DNA of 64,000 nt from CAUPWF01 sp963515125 (lineage in GTDB: Bacteria; Bacillota; Clostridia; Lachnospirales; Lachnospiraceae). The notes below the pieces were generated by a model. That model did not search any database, was not told the origin of the DNA, and saw nothing but the letters and a program-made list of their open reading frames with translations. A program made the translations under genes and the position numbers. The stretch covers positions 13,749 to 77,748 of the forward strand of contig JBQKKG010000014.1 in NCBI GenBank assembly GCA_052116865.1. The letters are read 5' to 3'. Of this stretch, positions 7,572-16,564 are shown one piece after another (position 1 is the first letter of the stretch; each line of letters opens with the position of its first letter).

Positions 7572-8228
7572 ATGAGTATAAAACAATTAAAAGATCCAGG
7601 AAGTGCAATTACACATTTTATCGGAATGATGATGGCCATATTTGCAGCCATCCCATTACTATTAAAAGCGGCTAGCGAACCATCACCTATCTATATGATT
7701 TCTTTAACAATTTATGCAATTAGTTTAGTGTTACTATATTTAGCTAGCACCATATATCATTCGTTAGATATTTCGGAAAAAGTAAATAAACGCTTGAAAA
7801 AGTTTGACCATATGATGATTCCAGTGCTAATCGCTGGAAGTTACACACCCATATGTCTATTAGTCTTAAGTGGTCGCACTGGATATATTCTACTTATGAT
7901 TGTATGGGGTATCGCAATATTAGAAATTGTATTAAAAGCATTCTGGGTATTTTGTCCAAAATGGGTCTCCTCCGTACTTTATATTGCAATGGGGTGGACT
8001 TGCGTATTAGCATTTACGCAACTTATCAATAACATGTCAAGTGCAGCCTTTGGCTGGCTCCTTGCGGGAGGTATTATCTATACTGTGGGTGGAATAATTT
8101 ATGCATTAAAGCTCCCTATCTTTAATAATCGCCATAAAAACTTTGGTAGCCATGAAATATTTCATCTATTTGTAATGGGTGGAAGCGTATGCCATTTTAT
8201 ACTTATGTACGTCTTTTTACTACATTAG
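7572..8228 (+). CDS. TrhA / hemolysin III family membrane protein (PAQR)
   Basis: 218 residues with seven predicted membrane helices. It carries the PAQR metal-site residues: S-x3-H in the STIYHS segment, an Asp in KFDHMM, and H-x3-H in HEIFHLFVMGG. Bacterial members (YqfA/YplQ, now TrhA) are linked to membrane energetics; the old name hemolysin III does not prove haemolysis. AGGAGGAGTAAATT precedes ATG 7572. Its last bases overlap the end of the convergent GIY-YIG gene by 4 bases, where a repeat has been inserted. Confidence 0.85.
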   Translation: MSIKQLKDPGSAITHFIGMMMAIFAAIPLLLKAASEPSPIYMISLTIYAISLVLLYLASTIYHSLDISEKVNKRLKKFDHMMIPVLIAGSYTPICLLVLSGRTGYILLMIVWGIAILEIVLKAFWVFCPKWVSSVLYIAMGWTCVLAFTQLINNMSSAAFGWLLAGGIIYTVGGIIYALKLPIFNNRHKNFGSHEIFHLFVMGGSVCHFILMYVFLLH

Positions 8229-8503
8229 ATTGCTGATTGGGGACGGGGGCATTGCACATTGCCTCCGTCCCCAATCAGCAATATTTTCTCGCTTCTTTTC
8301 ATCTTCTTAATTGCATATTCTCGTTTCATTGCATCTTCTTTTTTCAGAAATTCCTCATAATACACAAGCTTTACAGGTCCTCTTGATTTTGTATACTTTG
8401 CCCCTTTTTTACAATTATGATCATTTATTCTCTTTTCTAAATTATTAGTCCATCCTGTATAAAGACTTCCATCTATACATTTAACTATATATGTATAATT
8501 CAT
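8225..8503 (-). CDS. GIY-YIG domain protein (UPF0213-like) with repeat-derived tail
   Basis: 92 residues. The GIY-YIG core is plain: YTYIVKCIDGSLYTGWTNNLEKRINDH, then YTKSRGPVKLVYYEEF and EAMKRE-like AMKREYAIKKMKR. Small stand-alone members (YhbQ type) are putative nucleases of uncertain role. The usual family end is near KKMKRSEKILLI. The last 15 or so residues, rich in Gly, Pro, Cys and Arg, are encoded by a GGGAC-family hairpin repeat (8229-8282). The gene therefore seems to have lost its original stop to an insertion. AAGGAAA precedes ATG 8503. Confidence 0.8.
   Translation of the reverse strand: MNYTYIVKCIDGSLYTGWTNNLEKRINDHNCKKGAKYTKSRGPVKLVYYEEFLKKEDAMKREYAIKKMKRSEKILLIGDGGNVQCPRPQSAI
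8229..8282. repeat. GGGAC-family hairpin repeat inside a coding end
   Basis: ATTGCTGATTGGGGACGG and its complement near the other end form arms of about 23 bases with a short loop. It covers the 3' end of the GIY-YIG gene and starts at the trhA stop codon. Confidence 0.85.
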
Positions 8504-8545
8504 ATTTTTTTCCTTACATTATATTTTTTTAATATTATAACACGC

Positions 8546-8588
8546 TAAAAGGGACGGGGGCAATGTACATTGCCCCCGTCCCCATTTT
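8546..8588. repeat. GGGAC-family hairpin repeat, perfect core
   Basis: Bases 8551-8582 form a perfect 32-base palindrome (GGGACGGGGGCAATGT and its complement), with A/T-rich outer arms. It lies directly behind the spoIIQ stop codon and could end that transcript. Confidence 0.88.
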
Positions 8589-8589
8589 A

Positions 8590-9345
8590 CTAGTTATCCA
8601 AATACTCCATAGGATTTACTGGTTCTCCATCTTTTAATAATTGAAAATACAAGTTACAACCTTCTACACTGTAATACTTTGTTGGCTCACTCAATGTTCC
8701 AATCGTTTCTCCTGCTTCTACTAACTTTCCTACAAGAACTGGAATGTCTTTTAGCTGTCCGTATACTGCTTCATACCCATTTCCCATATCTATGGTCATG
8801 GTATTTCCTGTTTGTGCTTTCTCTTCAATGGATTTTACAATTCCTCTAGCACCTGCTACTACTGCGGTATCTGTTGCTCCTCCAATCATAATAGCCGGAT
8901 TATATTTGTATTGATCTAACGTTGCAAAATAAATTGTCTTATCCATACTATAATTCATAATTACATTCCCGCTAATTGGCCACTGAAGCATATCATTTTC
9001 ACCAAATGATACTTGTGCACTTGTCCCCGCTGTAGGTGCCGCTTGATTCGTCTCTGTACTATTGGTATTTGTTCCTGATGTATTGTCCTCTTTTTGTGTT
9101 TCTGTATTAGTCGTTGTACTTGGCAACACAATATTATCAGTATTTGTAGTTCTAGCTTCATCCATATTTTTCTTTTGTATATCTTTTTCCTGGCTTTCTG
9201 CTTTTGCGAGTTCTTCTTTCATTCCGTCATTATAGCGTTTGAAAGTATATGTTCCTACTATTGTTATCGCTGCAACAAAGCATATTACCAAGCCTACAAC
9301 TGCACCCTTCTTATTCATATTAGAAGGTCTTTCTTGTTTCATCAT
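8590..9345 (-). CDS. spoIIQ: SpoIIQ-like M23 (LytM) protein with degenerate active site
   Basis: About 251 residues. One N-terminal membrane helix (about 13-33) is followed by a Thr/Asn-rich linker and a LytM/M23 fold. In active M23 enzymes, zinc is held by HxGxD and HxH. Here the matching stretches read NPAIMIGG and CNLYFQLL, with no His, so it is probably a non-catalytic scaffold. SpoIIQ in the forespore membrane pairs with SpoIIIAH during engulfment. The spoIID gene lies just upstream in the same direction, which supports the name. ATG 9345 has AGAGGTG 6 bases ahead; a GTG at 9354 overlaps that site. Confidence 0.75.
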   Translation of the reverse strand: MMKQERPSNMNKKGAVVGLVICFVAAITIVGTYTFKRYNDGMKEELAKAESQEKDIQKKNMDEARTTNTDNIVLPSTTTNTETQKEDNTSGTNTNSTETNQAAPTAGTSAQVSFGENDMLQWPISGNVIMNYSMDKTIYFATLDQYKYNPAIMIGGATDTAVVAGARGIVKSIEEKAQTGNTMTIDMGNGYEAVYGQLKDIPVLVGKLVEAGETIGTLSEPTKYYSVEGCNLYFQLLKDGEPVNPMEYLDN

Positions 9346-9387
9346 ATTTATCACCTCTGGCTATATTTTTGCCAGAAAGTGACGCCC

Positions 9388-10335
9388 TTATTCTAGTTTT
9401 TGAAAAATATCTCCACCATCTTCTAAAGTTGTTCCTTCAAAAAAATAATTAATAATTTCTTCCATGCTTTTTCCTTTTTTTGCAAATACATTGGCAGTGT
9501 ATTGGCTCATACCCAGACCATGTCCAACCCCTTGCGTTGTTATTCGAAGTTTTCCTTTGTAATCTTGAAAAGCAATGCAGCTTGACGGTAGCTCAAAGTC
9601 TGTTCTAAATTCTTCTCCTGAATATGTAACTTCACCCACTTTTATTGTTGTAGCATAACCAGCAGTATCCTTATTCACAATTTGCAAATCTTGAAAGGTA
9701 ACACCTGCACCTACCTCCTCATATGACAAAGTCTTACTCTTCATATAATTTGCCGCCTTCACATCATCGGGGCATTCTTTTGCTTTTAAATATGGATATT
9801 CTTCTGTCCCAAGCACTTCACTTCCAATTCGTGTACTTCCATTATTACATTTATGAAAAGGAGTGTTTGCAAGTTTTCCATCATATTTTACTACGATATT
9901 ATCAGTTTCAAGCAATACTTTTTTTATTTTTGCAAGGTAGCTTTCATTTTTCCAATTTTCTTTCATATCACTGTGGCTCCAAAATGCATCTTGAAAGACA
10001 TAATCACTTTTATTTTCTCCCTTTTCCAGGTATTCATCCACTTCTTTGTAAAGTCTTGTTCGAATCAAAATAAGTTGCGCTTTTAAAGCTTCCTGCTCAT
10101 ATTCAGCAGGCATTTCTTTTGCTAAGATTCCTAACAGATAATCATTCCAGCTAATTTCGACTACGTTATTCTTAACAAGTACCTTTACTGTTTTTTCTTC
10201 AATATTTTTCGACGTCTCCATTGTAGAATTAACATTACTATCTTTATTTTTTCCATTTATAAATACAGATACAACATATGGCAATAGTAATATTATTATT
10301 ATTATAGATATAATTTCTTTACTTTTATATTTCAT
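9388..10335 (-). CDS. spoIID: SpoIID stage II sporulation lytic transglycosylase
   Basis: 315 residues with an N-terminal membrane anchor (about 8-27). The SpoIID domain shows LAKEMPAEYEQEALKAQLIL, which carries the catalytic Glu region. The TPFHKCNNGSTR stretch is followed near the end by TTQGVGHGLGMSQYTAN, the usual C-terminal signature. The enzyme cleaves glycan strands and, with SpoIIM/SpoIIP, drives membrane movement during engulfment. ATG 10335 is preceded by AGGAGGTCC. spoIIQ follows after 42 bases, so the two are likely co-transcribed. Confidence 0.88.
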   Translation of the reverse strand: MKYKSKEIISIIIIILLLPYVVSVFINGKNKDSNVNSTMETSKNIEEKTVKVLVKNNVVEISWNDYLLGILAKEMPAEYEQEALKAQLILIRTRLYKEVDEYLEKGENKSDYVFQDAFWSHSDMKENWKNESYLAKIKKVLLETDNIVVKYDGKLANTPFHKCNNGSTRIGSEVLGTEEYPYLKAKECPDDVKAANYMKSKTLSYEEVGAGVTFQDLQIVNKDTAGYATTIKVGEVTYSGEEFRTDFELPSSCIAFQDYKGKLRITTQGVGHGLGMSQYTANVFAKKGKSMEEIINYFFEGTTLEDGGDIFQKLE

Positions 10336-10396
10336 AAAAAGGACCTCCTATAAATTGTATGGCATATCCTTTTAATTCATACTTATAAATATAACT

Positions 10397-10464
10397 ATAG
10401 GGACAGGGCTAATGTTAAATAGGGACGGGGGCAATGTGCATTGCCCCCGTCCCTATTTAACATT
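10397..10464. repeat. GGGAC-family hairpin plus one 22-nt unit
   Basis: Arms of 26 bases (10411-10436 and 10439-10464) are perfectly complementary around a 2-base loop. A related unit starting ATAGGGACAGGG (10397-10418) precedes the arm unit (10419-10440) in exact 22-base register. The right arm ends on the glgP stop codon. Confidence 0.9.
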
Positions 10465-12905
10465 TATAGTTTCCAAATTTCTTCTACATATTCTTTAATT
10501 GTTCTATCTGAGGAGAATTTTCCACAGGATGCTGTATTTAAAAGTGCTTTTTTTGCCCAATTGTCTACATCTCTATATGCTGATTCCACTTGTTCTTGTG
10601 CTTCTATATAAGCGGGAAAATCTTTTAGTATAAAATATGCATCCGCTTTGTCACTACTTTCCGTATTGAGTAATGAGTTATACAAGTCTCGATACATTTG
10701 TGTATCTCCACTTGAAAATGTTCCATCTACAAGCTGATTCAGTACCTTCCTAATTTTAGTATCCTGATTATAAATATCCATTGGATTATATCCACCACAG
10801 TTTTCATATTGAATTACTTCATCTGAACTAAGACCAAATATAAATGCATTTTCTATACCTACTTCTTCTACAATCTCTACATTTGCTCCATCCATTGTAC
10901 CTAAAGTCAATGCTCCATTTAGCATAAATTTCATATTCCCTGTCCCAGATGCTTCCTTAGATGCAGTCGATATTTGCTCGCTTACATCTGCTGCCGCAAA
11001 TATCAATTCTGCATTTGAGACTCGATAATCCTCAATAAATACTACCTTAATCTTCTCCTGTATACTACGATCGTGATTAATGACATCCGCTACTGAATTA
11101 ATTAATTTAATTGTCTGCTTAGCGCGCCTATACCCCGCTGCTGCTTTTGCTCCAAAGATAAATGTTCTTGGATAATATGCTATCTCTGGATGCTCCTTCA
11201 TTTGATTATATAGGTAAATAACGTGCAATATATTTAATAATTGACGTTTATATTCGTGTAAACGTTTTACCTGAACATCAAAAATAGAATCCGGATTTAC
11301 CTCAATATTATTATGTTTTAATATATATTCGGCCAATCTTACTTTATTTTTTCGCTTAATTGCCATAAATTCTTCTCGTGCCTGGCAATCTTCTGCAAAT
11401 GGTTTTAATTGTTCCATTTTAGATAAATCTGTAATCCAATCTCTTCCAATTTTAGCACTTACCCAATCTGCAAGTAATGGGTTCCCATGTAATAAAAATC
11501 GACGTTGTGTAATTCCATTAGTCTTATTATTAAATTTGGTTGGCATCATCTCATAAAAATCCTTTAATTCTTCTTTTTTTAGTATTTCCGTATGTAATTG
11601 AGCGACACCATTTACTGAATAACCTGCTACGATTGCCAAATGAGCCATGCGAACCTGACCATCATATAAAATAGCCATTTTTTTTACTTTATCCTCATTC
11701 CCTGGATATTTTACTCTAATATCCGCGACAAATCTACGATTAATTTCCTCTACAATTTGATATACTCTTGGTAATAATCTTGCAAACAAATCAATTGGCC
11801 ACTTCTCCAGTGCCTCTGCCATGATGGTATGATTCGTATATGCACATACTTTGGTCGTTACATCCCAAGCCTCATCCCATTCTAATCCTTCTTCATCCAT
11901 TAATAGACGCATAAGTTCTGCAACTGCCACAGTTGGATGTGTATCATTTAATTGAAAGGTAACCTTTTCGTAAAGTTTTTTTATATCAGAGTGATCTTTC
12001 TTGTATTTTTCAATCACCGCCTGTAAGGTAGCAGATACAAAAAAGTACTGTTGTTTTAAACGTAATTCCTTTCCTGCATAATGGTTATCATTCGGATAAA
12101 GTACTTCTACAATTGTTTTGGCCAGATTTTCCTGTTCCACAGCTTTATGATAATCCCCACGATCAAAAGAATCTAATTGAAAATCTGTAATTGCCTCTGC
12201 ATCCCATATACGCAATGTATTTACAATGTTATTTCCATATCCTACAATAGGTAGATCATACGGAATTGCCTTTACTGAGGAAAAATTTTCTTGTATATAT
12301 CGATCTCTCCCTGTCACCTGATCTCGTTCCACTCTAATTGTTCCACCAAAACGTACTTCTTTGGCATACTCACTCCTAAGAACTTCAAATGGATTCCCTT
12401 CTTTTAACCAATTATCAGGCGTTTCTACTTGATAACCATCCTGTATTTTTTGTTTAAACATACCATATCTGTATCGTATGCCAGCGCCATAGGCTGCATA
12501 TCCAAGCGTTGCCAAAGAATCTAAAAAGCATGCTGCTAGCCTTCCTAGTCCACCATTACCAAGTGCGGCATCTGGCTCTTCATCTTCGATTGCATTGAGA
12601 TCTATTCCCATCTCTTCCAAAGCTTCCTTTGCTTCCTTATAAGCTGTAAGATTAATTAAATTATTCCCGAGTGCCCTACCCATTAGGAACTCCATGGACA
12701 AATAATATACTGTCTTCGGATCATTTTTCTTATACTGCTCTTGAGTTGCAATCCAATTATCAATTATAACCTCTTTCGTCGCATAAGAAACTGCCTGGAA
12801 AATCTGTTGGGGGGTGGCCTCATCCATTTGCTTTCTAAAAAGTGTTTTTACATTTGTTTCAATTTCTTTTTTAAATATCTCTTTTTCAAACCGTGGATTA
12901 TACAT
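10464..12905 (-). CDS. glgP: Glycogen/alpha-glucan phosphorylase
   Basis: 813 residues, the usual length. It releases glucose-1-phosphate from alpha-1,4-glucans using pyridoxal phosphate. Signatures are YYLSMEFLMGRALGNN, NGGLGRLAACFLDSLATL, and the cofactor-lysine region EASGTGNMKFMLNGALTLGT (about residues 650-670). ATG 12905 is chosen because AAGGAGG lies at 12914-12920. The longer frame from 12950 runs through a hairpin repeat and would add a spurious Pro-rich start. No other glycogen gene is next to it, so it is probably monocistronic. Confidence 0.95.
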   Translation of the reverse strand: MYNPRFEKEIFKKEIETNVKTLFRKQMDEATPQQIFQAVSYATKEVIIDNWIATQEQYKKNDPKTVYYLSMEFLMGRALGNNLINLTAYKEAKEALEEMGIDLNAIEDEEPDAALGNGGLGRLAACFLDSLATLGYAAYGAGIRYRYGMFKQKIQDGYQVETPDNWLKEGNPFEVLRSEYAKEVRFGGTIRVERDQVTGRDRYIQENFSSVKAIPYDLPIVGYGNNIVNTLRIWDAEAITDFQLDSFDRGDYHKAVEQENLAKTIVEVLYPNDNHYAGKELRLKQQYFFVSATLQAVIEKYKKDHSDIKKLYEKVTFQLNDTHPTVAVAELMRLLMDEEGLEWDEAWDVTTKVCAYTNHTIMAEALEKWPIDLFARLLPRVYQIVEEINRRFVADIRVKYPGNEDKVKKMAILYDGQVRMAHLAIVAGYSVNGVAQLHTEILKKEELKDFYEMMPTKFNNKTNGITQRRFLLHGNPLLADWVSAKIGRDWITDLSKMEQLKPFAEDCQAREEFMAIKRKNKVRLAEYILKHNNIEVNPDSIFDVQVKRLHEYKRQLLNILHVIYLYNQMKEHPEIAYYPRTFIFGAKAAAGYRRAKQTIKLINSVADVINHDRSIQEKIKVVFIEDYRVSNAELIFAAADVSEQISTASKEASGTGNMKFMLNGALTLGTMDGANVEIVEEVGIENAFIFGLSSDEVIQYENCGGYNPMDIYNQDTKIRKVLNQLVDGTFSSGDTQMYRDLYNSLLNTESSDKADAYFILKDFPAYIEAQEQVESAYRDVDNWAKKALLNTASCGKFSSDRTIKEYVEEIWKL

Positions 12906-12933
12906 ATAAGTTGCCTCCTTCCTAGAATTATCT

Positions 12934-12973
12934 ATTGGGGACGGGGGCAATGTACACTGCCCCCGTCCCCAAT
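12934..12973. repeat. GGGAC-family hairpin between ileS and glgP
   Basis: ATTGGGGACGGGGGCA and its complement make a 40-base near-perfect palindrome (one central mismatch pair, TGTACACT). It begins 3 bases after the ileS stop and ends about 30 bases before the glgP start. Confidence 0.88.
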
Positions 12974-12975
12974 AA

Positions 12976-15900
12976 TTATCGTTCTACACCTAATGTTACT
13001 TTTTCACCGTTGATATTCCATTCCTTCACATAACCTGTTGGTAATTGTTTTTCCACTTTATTAGCCAAAACTTCCCCAGCAATCTCCGTTCTAGAATTTG
13101 CAAAAATAGTTTCTACTTTTTCACTACCCTCATAAGTTACCTGAATCTTATCAGTAACCTCAAAGTCAGCTTCTTTTCTCATTGTTTGAATTTTACTAAT
13201 AATTTCTCTTACAAATCCTTCTTCAATCAACTCCGGTGTAAGATTTGTATCTAATACAACTGTAATTCCATTGTCGTTCTCAGATACATACCCTTCCATT
13301 TGTGCCGTATCAATTAATAAATCTTCTTTAAATAATACCACTTCTTGTTCCTTAATTTGTAATATTAATTTCCCTGACTCATTTAATTCATCCATAGCAA
13401 TATTACCATCAAGATTGGATAACGCCTCTTTAATTGCTCCCAATAATTTTCCATACTTAGGTCCAACTGTTCTCATCTGAGGTTTGAATGAATATGAGGT
13501 AAAGTCTCTAACATCCTCTGTAAATTTCACAGCTTTTACATTCAATTCTTCTGCTACAATTTCTTTATAAAACTCAGACAATTCTACATCTGATTTTACA
13601 AACATCTGGCCAATTGGCTGACGGTTCTTAATATTTGCAGCATTACGACAAGCACGTCCCATTACAACTAATTTCAGTACTTCATCCATATTTTGTTCCA
13701 AGTCTAAATCAATCAACTCATTATTTGCCACTGGGAAATCACATAAGTGTACACTTTTAGGTGCCGTTTCATCAATGGTTCTCACCAGATTTTGATAAAT
13801 GTCTTCCGTCATAAATGGAATCATCGGTGCTGCTACTTTTGCCACTGTTACAAGTGCAGTATAAAGGGTCATATAGGCATTGATTTTATCTTGCGGCATA
13901 TCCTTTACCCAAAATCTTTCACGACTTCGGCGAACATACCAATTACTCATATCATCTACAAACTCTTGTAGCGCTCTTGCACTTTCTGGAATTTTATAGT
14001 TCTCCAGATTACTGTCTACGGTCTTTATAAGTGTGTTTAATTTAGAAAGTAACCATTTATCCATAACTGGCAATTTATCATATTCCAATTCGTATTTTGT
14101 TGCATCAAACTTATCAATATTTGCATACAACACAAAGAATGCATACGTATTCCATAAGGTACCCATGAATTTACGTTGTCCCTCTACTACTGCTTTACCA
14201 TGAAAACGATTTGGTAACCATGGTGCACTATTAACATAGAAGTACCAACGAATGGCATCTGCTCCATACTCATTTAGAGCATCAAAAGGATCCACCGCAT
14301 TTCCTTTAGACTTACTCATTTTTTGGCCATTCTCATCTTGTACATGTCCAAGAACAATTACATTCTTATAAGGAGCTTCATTAAAAATAAGTGTAGAAAT
14401 TGCCAGCAGTGAATAAAACCATCCACGTGTTTGATCTACTGCTTCCGAGATAAAGTTAGCGGGGAATTGTTGCTCAAATAAATCCCTATTCTCAAATGGA
14501 TAATGGTGTTGTGCAAATGGCATTGCACCACTATCAAACCAACAATCTATTACCTCTGGTACACGATGCATTTCTTTTCCACATTCTGGACATATGATAG
14601 TAACATCGTCAATAAATGGTCTGTGTAATTCCACATCTTCTGGACAATTAGAAGACATTGATTTTAACTCTTCTTTACTTCCAATGGAATGCATATGACC
14701 ACACTCACATTCCCATATATTTAGAGGCGTTCCCCAATAACGGTTGCGACTAATTCCCCAATCCTGAACGTTCTCAAGCCAATCTCCAAATCGGCCTTTT
14801 CCAATACTCTCTGGAATCCAATTAATCGTATTATTATTGCGAATCAAGTCTTCTTTTACCGCAGTCATTTTAATAAACCATGATTCACGCGCATAATAGA
14901 TAAGTGGGGTATCACATCTCCAGCAATGTGGATAGCTATGCTCGAAATTAGGAGCTGAAAACAGTAAGTCTCTAGATTCTAATTCCGCCAAGACTAATGG
15001 ATCTGCCTTTTTGCAAAATGTTCCTGCCCAAGGTGTTTCACTAGTCATTTCTCCTTTTTCATCTACCAACTGTACAAATGGCAAGTCGTATCTTCGTCCA
15101 ACTTGAGCATCATCCTCGCCAAATGCTGGTGCAATGTGAACCACACCGGTACCGTCAGTAAGTGTTACGTAAGTATCGCATGTTACATAATGTGCTTTCT
15201 TATCTCCCGTTACATCTTTGGTAAATGCAAACAGCGGTTCATACTCTTTAAACTCTAACTCTGTTCCTTGAAATGTCTCTAATACTTCAACATCCCCTTC
15301 TAATACACTCTCTATCAACGCTTCAGCCATGTAGTAAATATAGCCATCATTTTTCACTTTCACATAGGTTTCATTCGGGTTTACACAAAGTGCAACATTG
15401 GAAGGTAACGTCCAAGGCGTCGTTGTCCATGCCAAAATATATGCATCTTCACCCTTTACTTTAAATCTAGCAATTGCCGATTTTTCCTTCACATCTTTAT
15501 AGCCTTGGGCTACCTCGTGACTAGAAAGAGGTGTGCCACAACGTGGACAATATGGAACAATCTTATAGCCTTTGTATAACAAATCTTTCTCCCAGATTTG
15601 CTTCAATGCCCACCATTCAGACTCAATAAAATTATCATGATATGTTACATAAGGATCTTCCATATCAGCCCAGAATCCAACTGTAGCAGAGAAATCTTCC
15701 CACATTCCTTTGTACTTCCACACACTATCTTTACAATGCTTTATAAATGGTTCCAAGCCATATTCCTCGATTTGTTCCTTTCCATCAAGCCCTAAAAGCT
15801 TTTCCACTTCCAACTCTACCGGAAGACCATGCGTATCCCATCCGGCCTTTCTCGGTACCATATAGCCCTTCATTGTACGATATCTAGGAATCATATCCTT

Positions 15901-16092
15901 AATAACACGGGTCAAAACATGGCCAATATGAGGTTTCCCATTTGCAGTGGGCGGCCCATCATAGAACGTGTAGATCTCACCCTCTTTACGATTTTCCATA
16001 CTTTTTTCAAAAATATGATTTTCTTCCCAAAATTTTTCAGTTTTCTTTTCACGATCAACAAATTTTAGATCTGTCGAAACTTTTTGATACAT
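12976..16092 (-). CDS. ileS: Isoleucyl-tRNA synthetase, eukaryote-like (IleS2) type
   Basis: 1038 residues. It charges tRNA-Ile. The class I signatures are PPTANGKPHIGHVLTR (HIGH, about residue 50-60) and KMSKSKGN (about 592), separated by an editing domain (TTTPWTLPSN). CxxC pairs occur in the middle. The T-A-N-G-K-P-H-I-G-H form and KMSKSKGN are those of the eukaryote-like IleS2 clade, whose members often resist mupirocin. ATG 16092 follows AAGGAGGAAGTTATT; the frame extended to 16179 crosses a hairpin repeat and is rejected. An isoleucine T-box controls the leader. Confidence 0.95.
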   Translation of the reverse strand: MYQKVSTDLKFVDREKKTEKFWEENHIFEKSMENRKEGEIYTFYDGPPTANGKPHIGHVLTRVIKDMIPRYRTMKGYMVPRKAGWDTHGLPVELEVEKLLGLDGKEQIEEYGLEPFIKHCKDSVWKYKGMWEDFSATVGFWADMEDPYVTYHDNFIESEWWALKQIWEKDLLYKGYKIVPYCPRCGTPLSSHEVAQGYKDVKEKSAIARFKVKGEDAYILAWTTTPWTLPSNVALCVNPNETYVKVKNDGYIYYMAEALIESVLEGDVEVLETFQGTELEFKEYEPLFAFTKDVTGDKKAHYVTCDTYVTLTDGTGVVHIAPAFGEDDAQVGRRYDLPFVQLVDEKGEMTSETPWAGTFCKKADPLVLAELESRDLLFSAPNFEHSYPHCWRCDTPLIYYARESWFIKMTAVKEDLIRNNNTINWIPESIGKGRFGDWLENVQDWGISRNRYWGTPLNIWECECGHMHSIGSKEELKSMSSNCPEDVELHRPFIDDVTIICPECGKEMHRVPEVIDCWFDSGAMPFAQHHYPFENRDLFEQQFPANFISEAVDQTRGWFYSLLAISTLIFNEAPYKNVIVLGHVQDENGQKMSKSKGNAVDPFDALNEYGADAIRWYFYVNSAPWLPNRFHGKAVVEGQRKFMGTLWNTYAFFVLYANIDKFDATKYELEYDKLPVMDKWLLSKLNTLIKTVDSNLENYKIPESARALQEFVDDMSNWYVRRSRERFWVKDMPQDKINAYMTLYTALVTVAKVAAPMIPFMTEDIYQNLVRTIDETAPKSVHLCDFPVANNELIDLDLEQNMDEVLKLVVMGRACRNAANIKNRQPIGQMFVKSDVELSEFYKEIVAEELNVKAVKFTEDVRDFTSYSFKPQMRTVGPKYGKLLGAIKEALSNLDGNIAMDELNESGKLILQIKEQEVVLFKEDLLIDTAQMEGYVSENDNGITVVLDTNLTPELIEEGFVREIISKIQTMRKEADFEVTDKIQVTYEGSEKVETIFANSRTEIAGEVLANKVEKQLPTGYVKEWNINGEKVTLGVER

Positions 16093-16105
16093 AATAACTT
16101 CCTCC

Positions 16106-16194
16106 TTGTAAATTGGGGACGGGGGCAATGCACATTGCCCCCGTCCCCAATTTACAATAACGGTGTCCCCAATCTGCAATTACCCTGTCCCTAT
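16106..16194. repeat. GGGAC-family hairpin plus two tandem 22-nt units
   Basis: TTGTAAATTGGGGAC (16106-16120) and its complement (16143-16157) bound a hairpin whose left arm touches the ileS Shine-Dalgarno. On the minus strand three related units lie head to tail in 22-base register: 16194-16173 (starts ATAGGGACAGGG), 16172-16151 (TTGGGGACACCG), 16150-16129 (TTGGGGACGGGG, part of the hairpin). Confidence 0.9.
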
Positions 16195-16208
16195 TATTTT
16201 TTCATAAA

Positions 16209-16480
16209 AAAACAAAAAAACCTTCACCCGTAAAAGGATGAAAGTCAATAATCAACTCGCATGTATACCACCTATTACTACATACCGTCATATGCATTTC
16301 CGTTAACGGTGGAAATCCGTCAGTGCTTAGTTGAAACTCAAAGTCTATGTTCATGCCTTCTCTTTCAGCTACTGAAACTCAGAAGTGATATTCAGATATA
16401 ATATACTAGTACCGGTCTTCCACCATCTCCGGCTCGCTTTTACTTTCTTATATATCCTACTGTCTTCGTCATTGTCTTTT
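16209..16480 (-). ncRNA. T-box riboswitch of ileS (isoleucine specifier)
   Basis: Read on the minus strand. Stem I carries GACGAAGACAGTAGG, then AGCGAGCCGGAGATGGTG and GACCGGTACTAG. The specifier loop GAATATCACTTCTGAG places ATC (isoleucine) at 16389-16387. The T-box sequence AGGTGGTATACATGCG is at 16273-16258; its TGGT would pair with the ACCA end of uncharged tRNA-Ile. A terminator follows (CTTTCATCC / GGGTGAAGG, then a T run). Uncharged tRNA-Ile should stabilise the antiterminator and switch ileS on. Confidence 0.9.
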
Positions 16481-16510
16481 TATTTTCATAATACTCGTCC
16501 ATTATAATAA

Positions 16511-16536
16511 GAAACCCTTGACTCGTCAAGGGTTTC
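16511..16536 (-). terminator. Terminator of the D,D-carboxypeptidase gene
   Basis: GAAACCCTTGAC and its complement form a 26-base perfect inverted repeat, followed on the minus strand by TTATTATAAT, and placed just before the T-box leader. Confidence 0.75.
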
Positions 16537-16564
16537 TAAACTTTGTTTACACTTAATTCATAAC

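Noticed and set aside
8225..8503. GIY-YIG protein as the transposase for the GGGAC repeats
   Set aside because: It is a UPF0213-type small nuclease without the HUH and Tyr motifs of RAYT enzymes; its contact with the repeat looks like insertion damage.
12906..12950. Longer N-terminus of glgP
   Set aside because: It begins inside a hairpin repeat; AAGGAGG at 12914-12920 marks ATG 12905.
16093..16179. Longer N-terminus of ileS
   Set aside because: It crosses the repeat hairpin and its Pro/Cys/Gly-rich residues are unlike any IleS; ATG 16092 has a perfect ribosome site.
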